From an uncultured Eubacteriales bacterium (GTDB taxonomy: Bacteria > Bacillota > Clostridia > Oscillospirales > CAG-272): a stretch of 35,398 nt of DNA. Location: positions 1 to 35,398 of the forward strand of contig CAKRSS010000021.1 in the NCBI GenBank assembly GCA_934401725.1. The letters run 5' to 3'. This document shows positions 25,114-33,461 of the stretch, in pieces; the stretch's first letter is position 1; each line of letters begins with the position of its first letter. The notes beneath the pieces are model-generated. The model had not been told where the DNA came from. It ran no database searches and saw only the letters and a list, made by a program, of their open reading frames with translations. The position numbers and the translations under genes were made by a program.

Positions 25114-27024
25114 TTATTTTTCATTCATCCGCAGCAGCTTCGAGCTGTTGATGAGCACTGCGAAGGCGCCGCAGTTGTGGAGGACCGAGCCCGCCAGCGC
25201 GCTTATGACGCCGAACGCCGACAGCGCTATCATGACCGCGCTGATGCCTATCGACAACGCGAGGTTCTGGTACACCACCCGGCGCGTGCGCCGCGCCAGC
25301 TTTATCGCAAACGGAATGTTGCCGAGATTGTTGTTCATCAGCGCAATATCGGCGGACTGTATGGCAAGGTCGGAGCCCATAGCGCCCATGGCGATGCCGA
25401 CGTCGGCCTCGCGCAGCGCCAGCGCGTCGTTGATGCCGTCGCCGACGGCCAGCACACGGTAGTCCTGGCGCAGCTCATGCAGGCAGTCCAGCTTTTCCTG
25501 CGGGAGCAGTCCCGCGTGCAGCGTGTCGATGCCGACCTCCGCGCATATCCGCGATGCCGGAGCCTCGCGGTCGCCGGTCAGCATGACCGTTTTCTCGACA
25601 CCCAGCCCGTGCAGCTCGCCGACACTGTCCGCCGCGCCCTCGCGGACGCGGTCGCCGAAGCACAGCCCGCCCAGCAGTGTCCCGTCGCAGGTCACATAGC
25701 TGACGCTGCCGACGGCGTCGCCGCACATATCGTCCGGCACGCTGACGCCGTTCGACTCTATCCAGCTGCGGCTGCCGAAGCGCAGCACGCGTCCGTCAGG
25801 CAGCGTGCCCTCCATGCCGTGACCGGACAGCTCGCGCGCCGTGCAGCCGTCGTATTTCGCGACGCGACCCGCGGCATAGCTGACCGCCGCGCGGGAGACG
25901 GGGTGCGTCGAGGCCTCGCCGAGCGTCAGCGCGGCGCGCAGCAGCGCCTCCTCCGACTGCCCCTCGGCCGGGACACAGCTGTTAAGAAACAGGTCGCCCT
26001 CGGTGACGGTACCGGTCTTGTCAAAGACGACGGCGTCTATCTCGGTGAGCTCTTCGATGAACTTGGAGTTTTTGATAAGTATTCCCCGCCGCGTCGCAAC
26101 CGACAGCGCCGCAATCATAGGCGCGGAGCTGACCAGCATCTGCCCGCACGGGCAGGAGACGACGAGTATCGCGATAGCGCGCGAGATGTCGGACTCGATG
26201 AGCGCCACCGCCACCGCAACGGCGAGCACAAATGGAATATAGTACATCATAAATCTGTCGATGAGCCGCGACTCGGGGATGGATATCCCCTCCGACTTCT
26301 CGAGCAGCTTGAGTATCTTGGAGAACGAGGTGTCGACGTGCTCCTTCTGCACGCGCACCACGACGCGCCCGTCGATGTTAACGGTTCCGGCGTAAACGGT
26401 GTCGCCGGGGCGTACGTGCGCGGGCTTGGGCTCGCCGGTCAGCGACTTCTGGTCGATGTGGCTCTCGCCGCTGACGACCTCGCCGTCAATCGGTATTCCG
26501 CTGCCGGGGCGGACAACTATCAGCTGCCCTATCTTGAGCGTGCGCGCATCGACCTGCGTTTCGGTGTCGCCGTCGAGCAGTATGGCCGTCGACTGCTGCA
26601 TTTTTTTGAGGCCCTCGATGACGTCGCGCCCGCCCATAATGCTGCGTTCTTCAAGGAAGTGCACCACGTTGAGTATCAGCGGAATGAGCACGGCGAGTAC
26701 CAGCTGCCCCGAAAAATAGCAGGCGATAATGGCCAGCGCCACGAGAATTTCCATGGCGTTGGTCAAGTTGCGGGTGACGATGCCCTTTACCGCCGCCACG
26801 AACACGGGTATGCCCTCGACAAGGAAAGCGACCGTGTAGAGCAGCGCCGGGAGCGTTGCGTTTGTCGGGAATATGCGGCTGCAAATCAGCCCCACCGCAA
26901 GGCAGGAAATCGCGACGGCGCCGCAGACAATCTCCCTTGTGAGCCGGCGCTTGCCGCGCTCGCTGAGGTTTTCGCGGGACAGCGACTCAAGGCTGTTGGC
27001 CGCCATATTGTTTATGTTTTCCAT
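25114..27024 (-). CDS. P1B-type heavy-metal-transporting ATPase without N-terminal metal-binding domain
   Basis: A 636-residue membrane pump. Family motifs are SLTGEPKP near 194-201, DKTGT at 335-339 (phosphorylated Asp335), HP at 374-375 and GDGINDALALREAD at 528-541. The transmembrane metal motif is CPCG at 291-294, in SCPCGQMLVSSAPM. Eight helices can be placed: two pairs before the actuator domain, two around the CPC motif and two at the C-terminus. There is no CxxC domain or His-rich N-terminus. The last helix has LHNCGAFAVLINSSKLLR, so the metal (Zn, Mn, Cu or other) is undecided. The start at 27024 follows the upstream stop by one base, with a GGGGAT site. It is the last gene before a strong terminator. 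Confidence 0.92.
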   Translation of the reverse strand: MENINNMAANSLESLSRENLSERGKRRLTREIVCGAVAISCLAVGLICSRIFPTNATLPALLYTVAFLVEGIPVFVAAVKGIVTRNLTNAMEILVALAIIACYFSGQLVLAVLIPLILNVVHFLEERSIMGGRDVIEGLKKMQQSTAILLDGDTETQVDARTLKIGQLIVVRPGSGIPIDGEVVSGESHIDQKSLTGEPKPAHVRPGDTVYAGTVNIDGRVVVRVQKEHVDTSFSKILKLLEKSEGISIPESRLIDRFMMYYIPFVLAVAVAVALIESDISRAIAILVVSCPCGQMLVSSAPMIAALSVATRRGILIKNSKFIEELTEIDAVVFDKTGTVTEGDLFLNSCVPAEGQSEEALLRAALTLGEASTHPVSRAAVSYAAGRVAKYDGCTARELSGHGMEGTLPDGRVLRFGSRSWIESNGVSVPDDMCGDAVGSVSYVTCDGTLLGGLCFGDRVREGAADSVGELHGLGVEKTVMLTGDREAPASRICAEVGIDTLHAGLLPQEKLDCLHELRQDYRVLAVGDGINDALALREADVGIAMGAMGSDLAIQSADIALMNNNLGNIPFAIKLARRTRRVVYQNLALSIGISAVMIALSAFGVISALAGSVLHNCGAFAVLINSSKLLRMNEK

Positions 27025-27025
27025 A

Positions 27026-27976
27026 TCAATCCCCACTCAGCACTATCTTGGTCTCGCCGTCCTGGACTACGCGTATCTTTCCTATCCTGGCGAGCGCCGC
27101 GGATGCCTTGGTGCTGTACAGCCGCGTGCGCACGACGTCGGGATTCTGCGCGTACTCGTCGGCAACGCCCCAGAACTCGGCGAGGTCGTTATTCGCCGCG
27201 GCGATGGCGGAGGAATAGTCGGAGTTGGCCTGCGCTATGAGCGCATTAGCCTCGGACTGCGCCTTCGGAATGAGGTTCTCGCGGTATTGCTTGGCCTGCT
27301 CAAGCAGCGTCGCCGCCTGAACAGTAGCGGAGTTGACCATGTCGTAGGTGTCCTTGACTGCCATCGGCATGGAGACGTTGGTGAGCTCGATGCTGCCCAG
27401 CGTCACGCCGGTACCGGCGGCGCTCAGCTTGGCCTGCGAGCGCTCGAGCACGGCGGTGGCATAGGCATCCTTGCCCGACGTCAGCAGATCGTCGACGCCG
27501 ACGCAGGCCGCCTCGTCAATCATGGCGTTGCTGACCGACGCGTTGATTATGCGCTCTATATCCTTGACGTTGAGCGCATAGGCGACCGGGTCGGATATGA
27601 CGTACTTGACCGACGCGCTGATGACGGCGATATTCTGGTCGCCGGTTATGACGTAGCCGTTGTTGTGCAGCGTGGTCATGCTGCCCGAGGTGTAGTGCGT
27701 CGTCACCTTCTGCTCGATGACGCTGCCCGTCGGCACGGTTATGACCTCGTCTATGACGTAGGGGAAGGCGAAAAGCAGCCCCGGCTCGTGAACGGACTCC
27801 TCATAGCTGTTGCCGACCAGCTTTCCGAAGCGCAGTATCAGCGCGACCTCGCCGGTCTTGATGATACGCACGCCGGACAGCGCGATAAGCACAACCACAA
27901 CGCCGACCAGCACCAGAAAATACTTGGTCACGCTGCCGAGGATGTCCGCGAGCATGGTTTTCTTTTTTTCTCTCAT
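27026..27976 (-). CDS. SPFH/band-7 domain membrane protein (third of the operon)
   Basis: A 316-residue protein with one membrane helix at about 19-35, then a band-7 domain starting VRIIKTGEVALILRFGKL near 36-53. The C-terminal part is a helical Ala/Glu/Gln-rich segment (LLEQAKQYRENLIPKAQSEA) typical of SPFH oligomer walls. It resembles HflK more than HflC in the first part but lacks a multi-helix extension. The ATG overlaps the stop of the HflC-like gene by four bases (ATGA), and the next gene starts one base after its stop. These couplings suggest fixed stoichiometry with its neighbours. Function is unknown beyond membrane scaffolding. Confidence 0.88.
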   Translation of the reverse strand: MREKKKTMLADILGSVTKYFLVLVGVVVVLIALSGVRIIKTGEVALILRFGKLVGNSYEESVHEPGLLFAFPYVIDEVITVPTGSVIEQKVTTHYTSGSMTTLHNNGYVITGDQNIAVISASVKYVISDPVAYALNVKDIERIINASVSNAMIDEAACVGVDDLLTSGKDAYATAVLERSQAKLSAAGTGVTLGSIELTNVSMPMAVKDTYDMVNSATVQAATLLEQAKQYRENLIPKAQSEANALIAQANSDYSSAIAAANNDLAEFWGVADEYAQNPDVVRTRLYSTKASAALARIGKIRVVQDGETKIVLSGD

Positions 27977-29040
27977 TTCGTGTCCCCGCCCTCTCCGGCC
28001 GCCGCCGCGATGAGCGCAGAAACAGCGTCGATAAGTGCCTGCCGGTCGGTGTCGTTCAGCTTGGTGAGAATGTAGCTGAGATCATTTACGACGGTGGCGT
28101 CGCCCTCGTCGGTCAGGTAGCTGCCGTACTCGGTCAGAACCTTGAAGGGGTACTCGTCCGCCTTGACGACAAGCACTGTAGTGTCGCCCACCGACGCTAC
28201 GACGGTGTCAAGCTGCTTTAAAAACTGATAAAGCTCGATGTTGGCGGCCTGCGCCTCGGCGTATATGCGCGCGACCTCGGTCTCGGTCTTGGCCTTGATC
28301 CCGGCGGCGGCGGTGACGCCTTCCGCGACTATCTGCGCCGCCTCTGCGTCAGCGTCCGAGGTAATTTTGTTGGCGTCGCGCTGGGCGTTGGCGAGTATGG
28401 TGTCGATGTCCTTCTGACGGTCGGCGCGCATCTGCTCGAACACGCTCTGAAGGTTGATGTCGGGCAGCGAGAGGCGCAGTATGCTGACGTCGCTGACCTC
28501 AATGCCGTAGTTGGCGACGCATCTCTCGCGCACGCGCTTGTATATTTCGTTCTGTATCTCCTCGGTCTTGATCTGCTCCTTCTCGAGCGACACCAGCGCC
28601 GAGAGATCATACGCGCCCATGACACTGTTGGTCGCGCTGAACACCTGGTCCTTTATGTAGGTGTCGACCTTGCCCTGCGAGCCGACGCTGTTGTGATAGC
28701 GCACGGGGTCGGATATTTTCCAGACGACATAGGACTGGATTATGACGTTCCGCTTGTCCTTGGTGGTGGTCTCGAGGTAGTTGGATTCAAGGTATTGCAG
28801 GCGGTTGTCGTAGGACACCACCGTCTCAAACGGCCACGGCAGGCGGAAATAGAGTCCCGCGTCCGTTATCTCCTCGCGCACCGCACCGAAGCGCAGTATG
28901 ACGGCGCAGCTGCCCTCTCTCACTTCACAGGTAAAGCCGAAGTAGGCCAGCAGCACTATCAGCACTGCGGCAATGGTATATTTCAGCGCGGTGAAGGCCA
29001 CCGGACGTTTTTCTTTTGTTTTCACTTGCTCATTGTTCAT
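27973..29040 (-). CDS. hflC: HflC-like SPFH protein
   Basis: A 355-residue protein with a short charged N-terminus, one membrane helix (about 18-36) and the band-7 domain CEVREGSCAVILRFGAV near 38-54. PGLYFRLPW is here as AGLYFRLPW. Next comes a long helix with RADRQKDIDTILANAQRDAN and Ala-rich stretches. HflC normally forms a cage with HflK around FtsH and limits its protease activity. No FtsH is encoded here. The gene lies 19 bases after the long HflK-like gene and overlaps the next SPFH gene by four bases. Confidence 0.88.
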   Translation of the reverse strand: MNNEQVKTKEKRPVAFTALKYTIAAVLIVLLAYFGFTCEVREGSCAVILRFGAVREEITDAGLYFRLPWPFETVVSYDNRLQYLESNYLETTTKDKRNVIIQSYVVWKISDPVRYHNSVGSQGKVDTYIKDQVFSATNSVMGAYDLSALVSLEKEQIKTEEIQNEIYKRVRERCVANYGIEVSDVSILRLSLPDINLQSVFEQMRADRQKDIDTILANAQRDANKITSDADAEAAQIVAEGVTAAAGIKAKTETEVARIYAEAQAANIELYQFLKQLDTVVASVGDTTVLVVKADEYPFKVLTEYGSYLTDEGDATVVNDLSYILTKLNDTDRQALIDAVSALIAAAAGEGGDTK

Positions 29041-29059
29041 AGCACGTACCTCTCTGACC

Positions 29060-30988
29060 TCACGGGGTCACGGTAAGATTACCGAAATAAATGTTTGAGC
29101 TGTCAATATCCCGTCCGACGATGACGAGGCGGGCGTTGCCGTAGGCGCTTCCGATTGCTTTCAGATATTTATAATACCTGTACGAGTCCGAATACTGCTT
29201 GTCGGCCGCGACGCTCGCCATGAACTCGGCCACGTCGGCCTCGGCGGCGGCGGTCTTGGTGTAGCTGTCGGCCTTGGCGGCGTTGACGGCAGTGTCGTAG
29301 CTCTTCTGCGCCGTGGCAATCTTGACGGCGGCCTCGGCCTCTGCGTCGAGAATGTACTTATCCGCCTTGACCTCCGCGCCGACTATCTCCTGATAGACTG
29401 ACGCAATGTCGATAGGCGGGTGAATGCTCTCAAGCACCACGCTGACAATCTCAAGCCCCGTGCCGTAGCCCGAGAGCTTGCCCTCGAGCTCCTGACGGAA
29501 GCTGTCGGCGAAGGCGGCGCGGTCGGTTGAGAGCAGCGAATCGAGGTCGGTGACGATGGTGCGGTCGGTGACAAGCTCGTAGGCCTTGGCCTCGAGCAGC
29601 TTTTCGGGTCGCGAGCAGCTGCGCAGGTAGGCGTCGAGGTCGGAAATGCGGTACTCAAGCCGCAGATTGATGGAGACCAGCTCATTTCCGCCACCGAGCA
29701 GCAGCTTGTACTCGTTCGAGCCATGCGTGCCGGTCCAGGTGTTGTCGGTGTCCTCGGAGGAGATGTAGCCGATGGTCAGCGTGCTGACAGTGTCGGTGTC
29801 ATATATGGCCACGCGGTCGATGGGCCATGGGAAGGTGAGATGCAGTCCGGGCCCGAGCGTCTCCTCGCACAGCCGCCCGAAGCGGTAGACCGCCCCGCGC
29901 TGATAGGCCTCGACCTGCACCACTCCCGAGCACATCCACAGCAGCAGCGCCGACAGAATGACGGTATATGGTATCATTTTTTTGACCAGCTTCATGCTCC
30001 ACAGCGAGCGCATGGTGATGCCGGTGTTTTTCTCGAGGTAGCCGAGCACGCCGAGCTCGCGGTCGCGCCCGTGTGTGAAGGGCACGGGAATGCTGAGATC
30101 TGGAGACGTGAACAGCTCGCACCGTATGCCGCGGACGACCAGCGAGAGCGCGATAAACAGCGTTACATAGACAAACATGACCGCAATCGCGATGCCGACC
30201 CAGCGCACAAGGTCATAGAAGCCGAGCAGCTTTACGACCATGGCAACCGTCAGCACGACGAACACCAGCCGCGCGGCGGCAAGTGCGGTGCGTATGTTGC
30301 GCAGCTGAGCCGCGGCGGCGTCAGTGCCCGTGCGGGCATGCGCGCACCACTTCTCAAAAATGACGCACATGACAAACATGGCAGCCAGCGCCACGGGGAT
30401 GACGTAATTCAGCGTATAGACTGTCGTCGTGCGGCGCATCATGAGCCAGAACCCGACGTGCACCACAATAACGGACCCCGCCGAGAGGGCAATTATCGCC
30501 CCGAGTCTGCTGTTCTCATAAAGCCGGACGAAAAAGCGGCCGACGCTGCGGAAGAAGCGGCCGACAGCCGTCAGCACCGTGTGAACCCGGCCAAGCGGGC
30601 GGCGCTTGCGCGCGCCCGGCGTGCCTTCATCCCCGGCAGGCGCAGCCGTGTCGGACACCGGTGAATCGGATGCAGTCGTGTCGGACACCGATGTGTCTGA
30701 CGCGACCGTCCCGGACGTTGCTGCCTCGGACGTCTCGGGTGTCTCGGGCATCTCGGGCGCGACCTTCGCACCCGGCCCGCCGTCGCGTCCCTCTGCCCTT
30801 CCCTCTCCGCCGAACAGAAACAGCACGAGGTAGACAAGGGACGGCAGAAGTATGGTCAGTCCGCCGAGCATGAGCGGCAGGTATTTTGTAAATCGGTATG
30901 CCACCATCATGGCGACCGCCACGGCCACGAGCCACACAAGTGACACCGCCGCGGGCAGTCTCCATAACGGTCTTTGAGGTTTTTTCAT
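29060..30988 (-). CDS. hflK: HflK-like SPFH protein with a seven-helix N-terminal extension
   Basis: A 642-residue protein. Residues 1-355 hold seven predicted membrane helices (about 12-30, 38-60, 162-182, 193-212, 236-256, 262-286, 338-355). The second and third are separated by a Ser/Asp/Thr-rich loop with three copies of a 10-residue repeat (87-116). The band-7 domain follows: VVQVEAYQRGAVYRFGRL at 356-373, then GPGLHLTFPWPIDRV at 379-393. A helical coiled segment runs from about 530 to 610. Standard HflK has one helix and about 400 residues, so the extension is unusual. The symbol reflects similarity of the SPFH half only. The gene is 18 bases after an LRR lipoprotein gene. Confidence 0.85.
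   Translation of the reverse strand: MKKPQRPLWRLPAAVSLVWLVAVAVAMMVAYRFTKYLPLMLGGLTILLPSLVYLVLFLFGGEGRAEGRDGGPGAKVAPEMPETPETSEAATSGTVASDTSVSDTTASDSPVSDTAAPAGDEGTPGARKRRPLGRVHTVLTAVGRFFRSVGRFFVRLYENSRLGAIIALSAGSVIVVHVGFWLMMRRTTTVYTLNYVIPVALAAMFVMCVIFEKWCAHARTGTDAAAAQLRNIRTALAAARLVFVVLTVAMVVKLLGFYDLVRWVGIAIAVMFVYVTLFIALSLVVRGIRCELFTSPDLSIPVPFTHGRDRELGVLGYLEKNTGITMRSLWSMKLVKKMIPYTVILSALLLWMCSGVVQVEAYQRGAVYRFGRLCEETLGPGLHLTFPWPIDRVAIYDTDTVSTLTIGYISSEDTDNTWTGTHGSNEYKLLLGGGNELVSINLRLEYRISDLDAYLRSCSRPEKLLEAKAYELVTDRTIVTDLDSLLSTDRAAFADSFRQELEGKLSGYGTGLEIVSVVLESIHPPIDIASVYQEIVGAEVKADKYILDAEAEAAVKIATAQKSYDTAVNAAKADSYTKTAAAEADVAEFMASVAADKQYSDSYRYYKYLKAIGSAYGNARLVIVGRDIDSSNIYFGNLTVTP
30642..30731. repeat. 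Three tandem 30-bp units inside the HflK-like gene
   Basis: Units at 30642-30671, 30672-30701 and 30702-30731 each encode ten residues of the pattern SDxxVSDTxA on the minus strand. The first two are about 75% identical, and the third is more diverged. The period is a multiple of three, so copy-number change would keep the frame. Confidence 0.7.
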
Positions 30989-31006
30989 TGGTTTGGGCTC
31001 CTCGGA

Positions 31007-32008
31007 TTATTTGAGATATATCTTGTCAACATCCCGGAGAATAAAATTCGACGACGAAATTTCGAGCTTGGCAAACTGCTCCGCCGAGCCGCCGTAGAAG
31101 ACGATGCCGAGCGAGGCGCAGTCGGCGAATGAATACTCGCCTATGCTCTCGATGGTCTCGGGCAGGTTTATCAGCTTCATGCGCAGGCAGTTGCGGAAGG
31201 CGTAGCTGCCGATGGAGCGCACGCGCGAGCCGAGCTTTATCTGATTGATATAGTTGCAGAAGTTGAAGGCATAGCTGCCGATGACCTCAACGCTGTCCGG
31301 CAGCTCTATCGACGGCAGGTTTTCACAGCCGTCAAACGCGCCGTCGCCTATCAGCCTGACCCGGCTCCCGAACTCGACCAACCGCAGGTTCACGCAGTAG
31401 GCAAAGGCGCTCGTACCGAGCGTCAGCAGCCCGTCGTTGAGGCGGACGGAGACCAGCCTGTCGTTCATGCTGAAGGCGTAGGAGGTGTGCTTTATGTTGT
31501 CGGGAAGCGTCAGCTCCTGTGCCTCGCCCTGGTATTTGAGCAGCACGCCGTCACCGACGATGACGTATTCGTCCGTCTGCGCGACGAGCCAGGGCGTCCC
31601 CTCGAACGCCGCCACGCCGACCGACCAAACCCGCTTGCCGAACGTCACCTCGGCGAGCGAAGTGCAGTTGTAGAAGCAGTAGTCGTCGACAATCTCGAGC
31701 GAAGAATTGAGCTTTACAGACACAATCGAGGTGTTCTCGCTGAAGGCGTCGATGCCGAGCTCGACGACGCGCGCGCCGTTTATACGGTCGGGAATCGTGA
31801 CCGAGCCCTCACTGCCCGTGTAGCCTGTGATAATGACGCTGCCGTCGTCGTAAAGACGGTAGCGGAAGCTGCCGAAGCTCTGCTCCTCGCCCTCGATAAG
31901 CGTGCGGGTCGGCAACTCAAACGCCGTCTCGCCCGAGCAGGACGCAAGGCAGGGCAGCACCAGCATAAGCGCCAGTATCAGCGCAATGTATGTTTTTATA
32001 CGCTTCAT
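31007..32008 (-). CDS. Leucine-rich-repeat (BspA-type LRR_5) lipoprotein, paralogue 1
   Basis: A 333-residue predicted surface lipoprotein with lipobox LASC (Cys24). After a short linker come repeats of the BspA/LRR_5 type, recognisable by the spacing of phrases such as IVDDYCFYNCTSLAEVTF, LGTSAFAYCVNLRLVEF, IGDGAFDGCENLPSIELP and IGSYAFNFCNYINQIKL. An insert reads TPWL...VIVGDGVLLKYQG. The start has a GGAGGC site 6 bases upstream. It lies 12 bases after its paralogue and 18 bases before the HflK-like gene. Such repeats usually bind proteins or glycans. The ligand is unknown. Confidence 0.9.
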   Translation of the reverse strand: MKRIKTYIALILALMLVLPCLASCSGETAFELPTRTLIEGEEQSFGSFRYRLYDDGSVIITGYTGSEGSVTIPDRINGARVVELGIDAFSENTSIVSVKLNSSLEIVDDYCFYNCTSLAEVTFGKRVWSVGVAAFEGTPWLVAQTDEYVIVGDGVLLKYQGEAQELTLPDNIKHTSYAFSMNDRLVSVRLNDGLLTLGTSAFAYCVNLRLVEFGSRVRLIGDGAFDGCENLPSIELPDSVEVIGSYAFNFCNYINQIKLGSRVRSIGSYAFRNCLRMKLINLPETIESIGEYSFADCASLGIVFYGGSAEQFAKLEISSSNFILRDVDKIYLK

Positions 32009-32020
32009 TTCCCTGCCTCC

Positions 32021-33298
32021 TTACGGTTTCTGCGAATAGTTGACGGTGGCAATAATCAGGTAATCGTTGCCCGCCTTGTCGATGCTTATTTTATTCCACG
32101 CCGCAGCGTTACCTCCATAGTTGACGCTGCCGAGCGACTGGCACCCCGCAAACGCGCTGGCGGATATGGAGCTTATCGTCGCGGGCAGGTAGATGACGGT
32201 CAGCGCCCGGCACTGCGAGAAGGCGTACCTGCCGAGGCTCGTCACGCTGCCGCTGACTGTCACGCGGTTGAGCCCGGTGCAGCCCGAGAAGGCGTAGTCG
32301 CCGATGGCGTTAGCCTTGCCGCCGATGGTCACGCTGCGAACTGCTTCGTTGCCGCAGAAGGCGTCGGCCACGAGGCGGACGCTGTCCGGCACGACGACGT
32401 TGCCCGCGCTGCCGTTGTAGCGGAGCAGCACGCCCTCGCCGACGATGAGAAACTCCTCCTTCGAGGAATCGAGCCAGGGCGTCTCCTCAAACGCGCTCGG
32501 CCCGATAAACGCGACGCGGCGGCCGACCTTAACGTCGGTCAGCGAGGCGCAGGCGCGGAAGGCGCTCTCGCCTATGCTCGTGACGCGGTCGCTTATAATA
32601 ATGGAAGTAAGCATGGGGCATTTTTCGAATGCGCAGTGGGGTATTTCGCTGAGGCCGCCGAGGTCGACCCGGCAGAGCGAGTCGCAGTAGGAAAACGCGC
32701 CCGGCCCCAGCGTGCAGCCCTTGGACGGCAGCCTGACCGTCGTCAGCGAGGTGCAGCCGAAGAACGCCTGCTCGCCGACAGAGCGCAGCGACTCAGGCAG
32801 TGAAATAAAGCTGAGCGTCCCGCACTGAAAGAAGGCCGACGAGCCGATACTTTCAACCGACTCCATTCCCTGCACCTCGCTGAGCAGCGCGCAGTTGTAG
32901 AACGCGCCGTCGCCGATGTTGCGGACGCTGCCGCCGAGGTCTATGCGAACCATTGCGCCGCACCCCGCGAAGGCCTCGGCGCCGATGGTCTTGATATTCG
33001 AACCCATTTTTATGTAATAAACAGTCTCAAGCCCGCGGAAGGCGGCATCGCCTATCCCGGTGACAGTGTGCCCGTCTATCTTCTCGGGGACAGTGATGAA
33101 CTTTTCGGCGTTGTCGCACCCCGAGATAACGGCGGTGCCGTTCTCGTAAAGGTCGTAATAGAAGCCGTCCGACGACTGATTGTTTTTGGACACCGGCGCG
33201 TAGACGGTATCGTCTCTGAACACGCCGCACCCGCATAGGCTGGTGACGAGCACCGTCACCGCCGCAAGCGCGGTCAGCAACCTGATGTGTTTTGCCAT
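32021..33298 (-). CDS. Leucine-rich-repeat (BspA-type LRR_5) lipoprotein, paralogue 2
   Basis: A 425-residue lipoprotein with lipobox LCGC (Cys24). The mature part starts with a short region (DLYENGTAVISGC) followed by about ten LRR_5 repeats, such as IGDAAFRGLETVYYIKM, IGAEAFAGCGAMVRIDLG and LGRYAFSQCRALTVIYLP. It carries the same kind of insert as its neighbour (TPWL...LIVGEGVLLRYNG), which shows a common origin. The ATG at 33298 has a GGGGGA site. A longer frame to 33463 would cross the promoter. It is the first gene of the six-gene operon. Confidence 0.9.
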   Translation of the reverse strand: MAKHIRLLTALAAVTVLVTSLCGCGVFRDDTVYAPVSKNNQSSDGFYYDLYENGTAVISGCDNAEKFITVPEKIDGHTVTGIGDAAFRGLETVYYIKMGSNIKTIGAEAFAGCGAMVRIDLGGSVRNIGDGAFYNCALLSEVQGMESVESIGSSAFFQCGTLSFISLPESLRSVGEQAFFGCTSLTTVRLPSKGCTLGPGAFSYCDSLCRVDLGGLSEIPHCAFEKCPMLTSIIISDRVTSIGESAFRACASLTDVKVGRRVAFIGPSAFEETPWLDSSKEEFLIVGEGVLLRYNGSAGNVVVPDSVRLVADAFCGNEAVRSVTIGGKANAIGDYAFSGCTGLNRVTVSGSVTSLGRYAFSQCRALTVIYLPATISSISASAFAGCQSLGSVNYGGNAAAWNKISIDKAGNDYLIIATVNYSQKP

Positions 33299-33323
33299 AC
33301 TTTCCCCCGTGATCTTTGGACTG

Positions 33324-33345
33324 AATGTACATCCGGATGTACATT
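33324..33345. promoter_or_regulatory. Perfect 22-bp palindrome in the operon leader
   Basis: AATGTACATCC is followed at once by its exact complement. It lies about 10-30 bases downstream of the predicted transcription start and 15 bases before the ribosome binding site. A DNA operator for a dimeric repressor is the simplest reading. It could also fold in RNA, though without a loop the hairpin would be strained. Confidence 0.65.
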
Positions 33346-33362
33346 TGGATATATACCTTTTT

Positions 33363-33391
33363 ATAATATCACAACAGCGCCGTTTTGTCAA
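33363..33391 (-). promoter_or_regulatory. Promoter of the LRR-SPFH-ATPase operon
   Basis: On the minus strand: TTGACA at 33386-33391, a 17-bp spacer, TATTAT at 33363-33368. It is the only convincing promoter found upstream of the six genes. The start is predicted near 33356. Confidence 0.82.
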
Positions 33392-33461
33392 GGTATGACG
33401 CCCATGTCCGCCGCGCCTATTTATACCGCTCCCTGCCCCGCCCCGCGCTCGCCGCGCGCGC

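Noticed and set aside
25177..27240. Long plus-strand open frame opposite the P-type ATPase
   Set aside because: Antisense shadow rich in Arg, His and Ala. The minus strand encodes a clear ATPase with all motifs.
30642..30731. CRISPR-like array
   Set aside because: The three units are directly adjacent without spacers and lie in frame inside a coding sequence.
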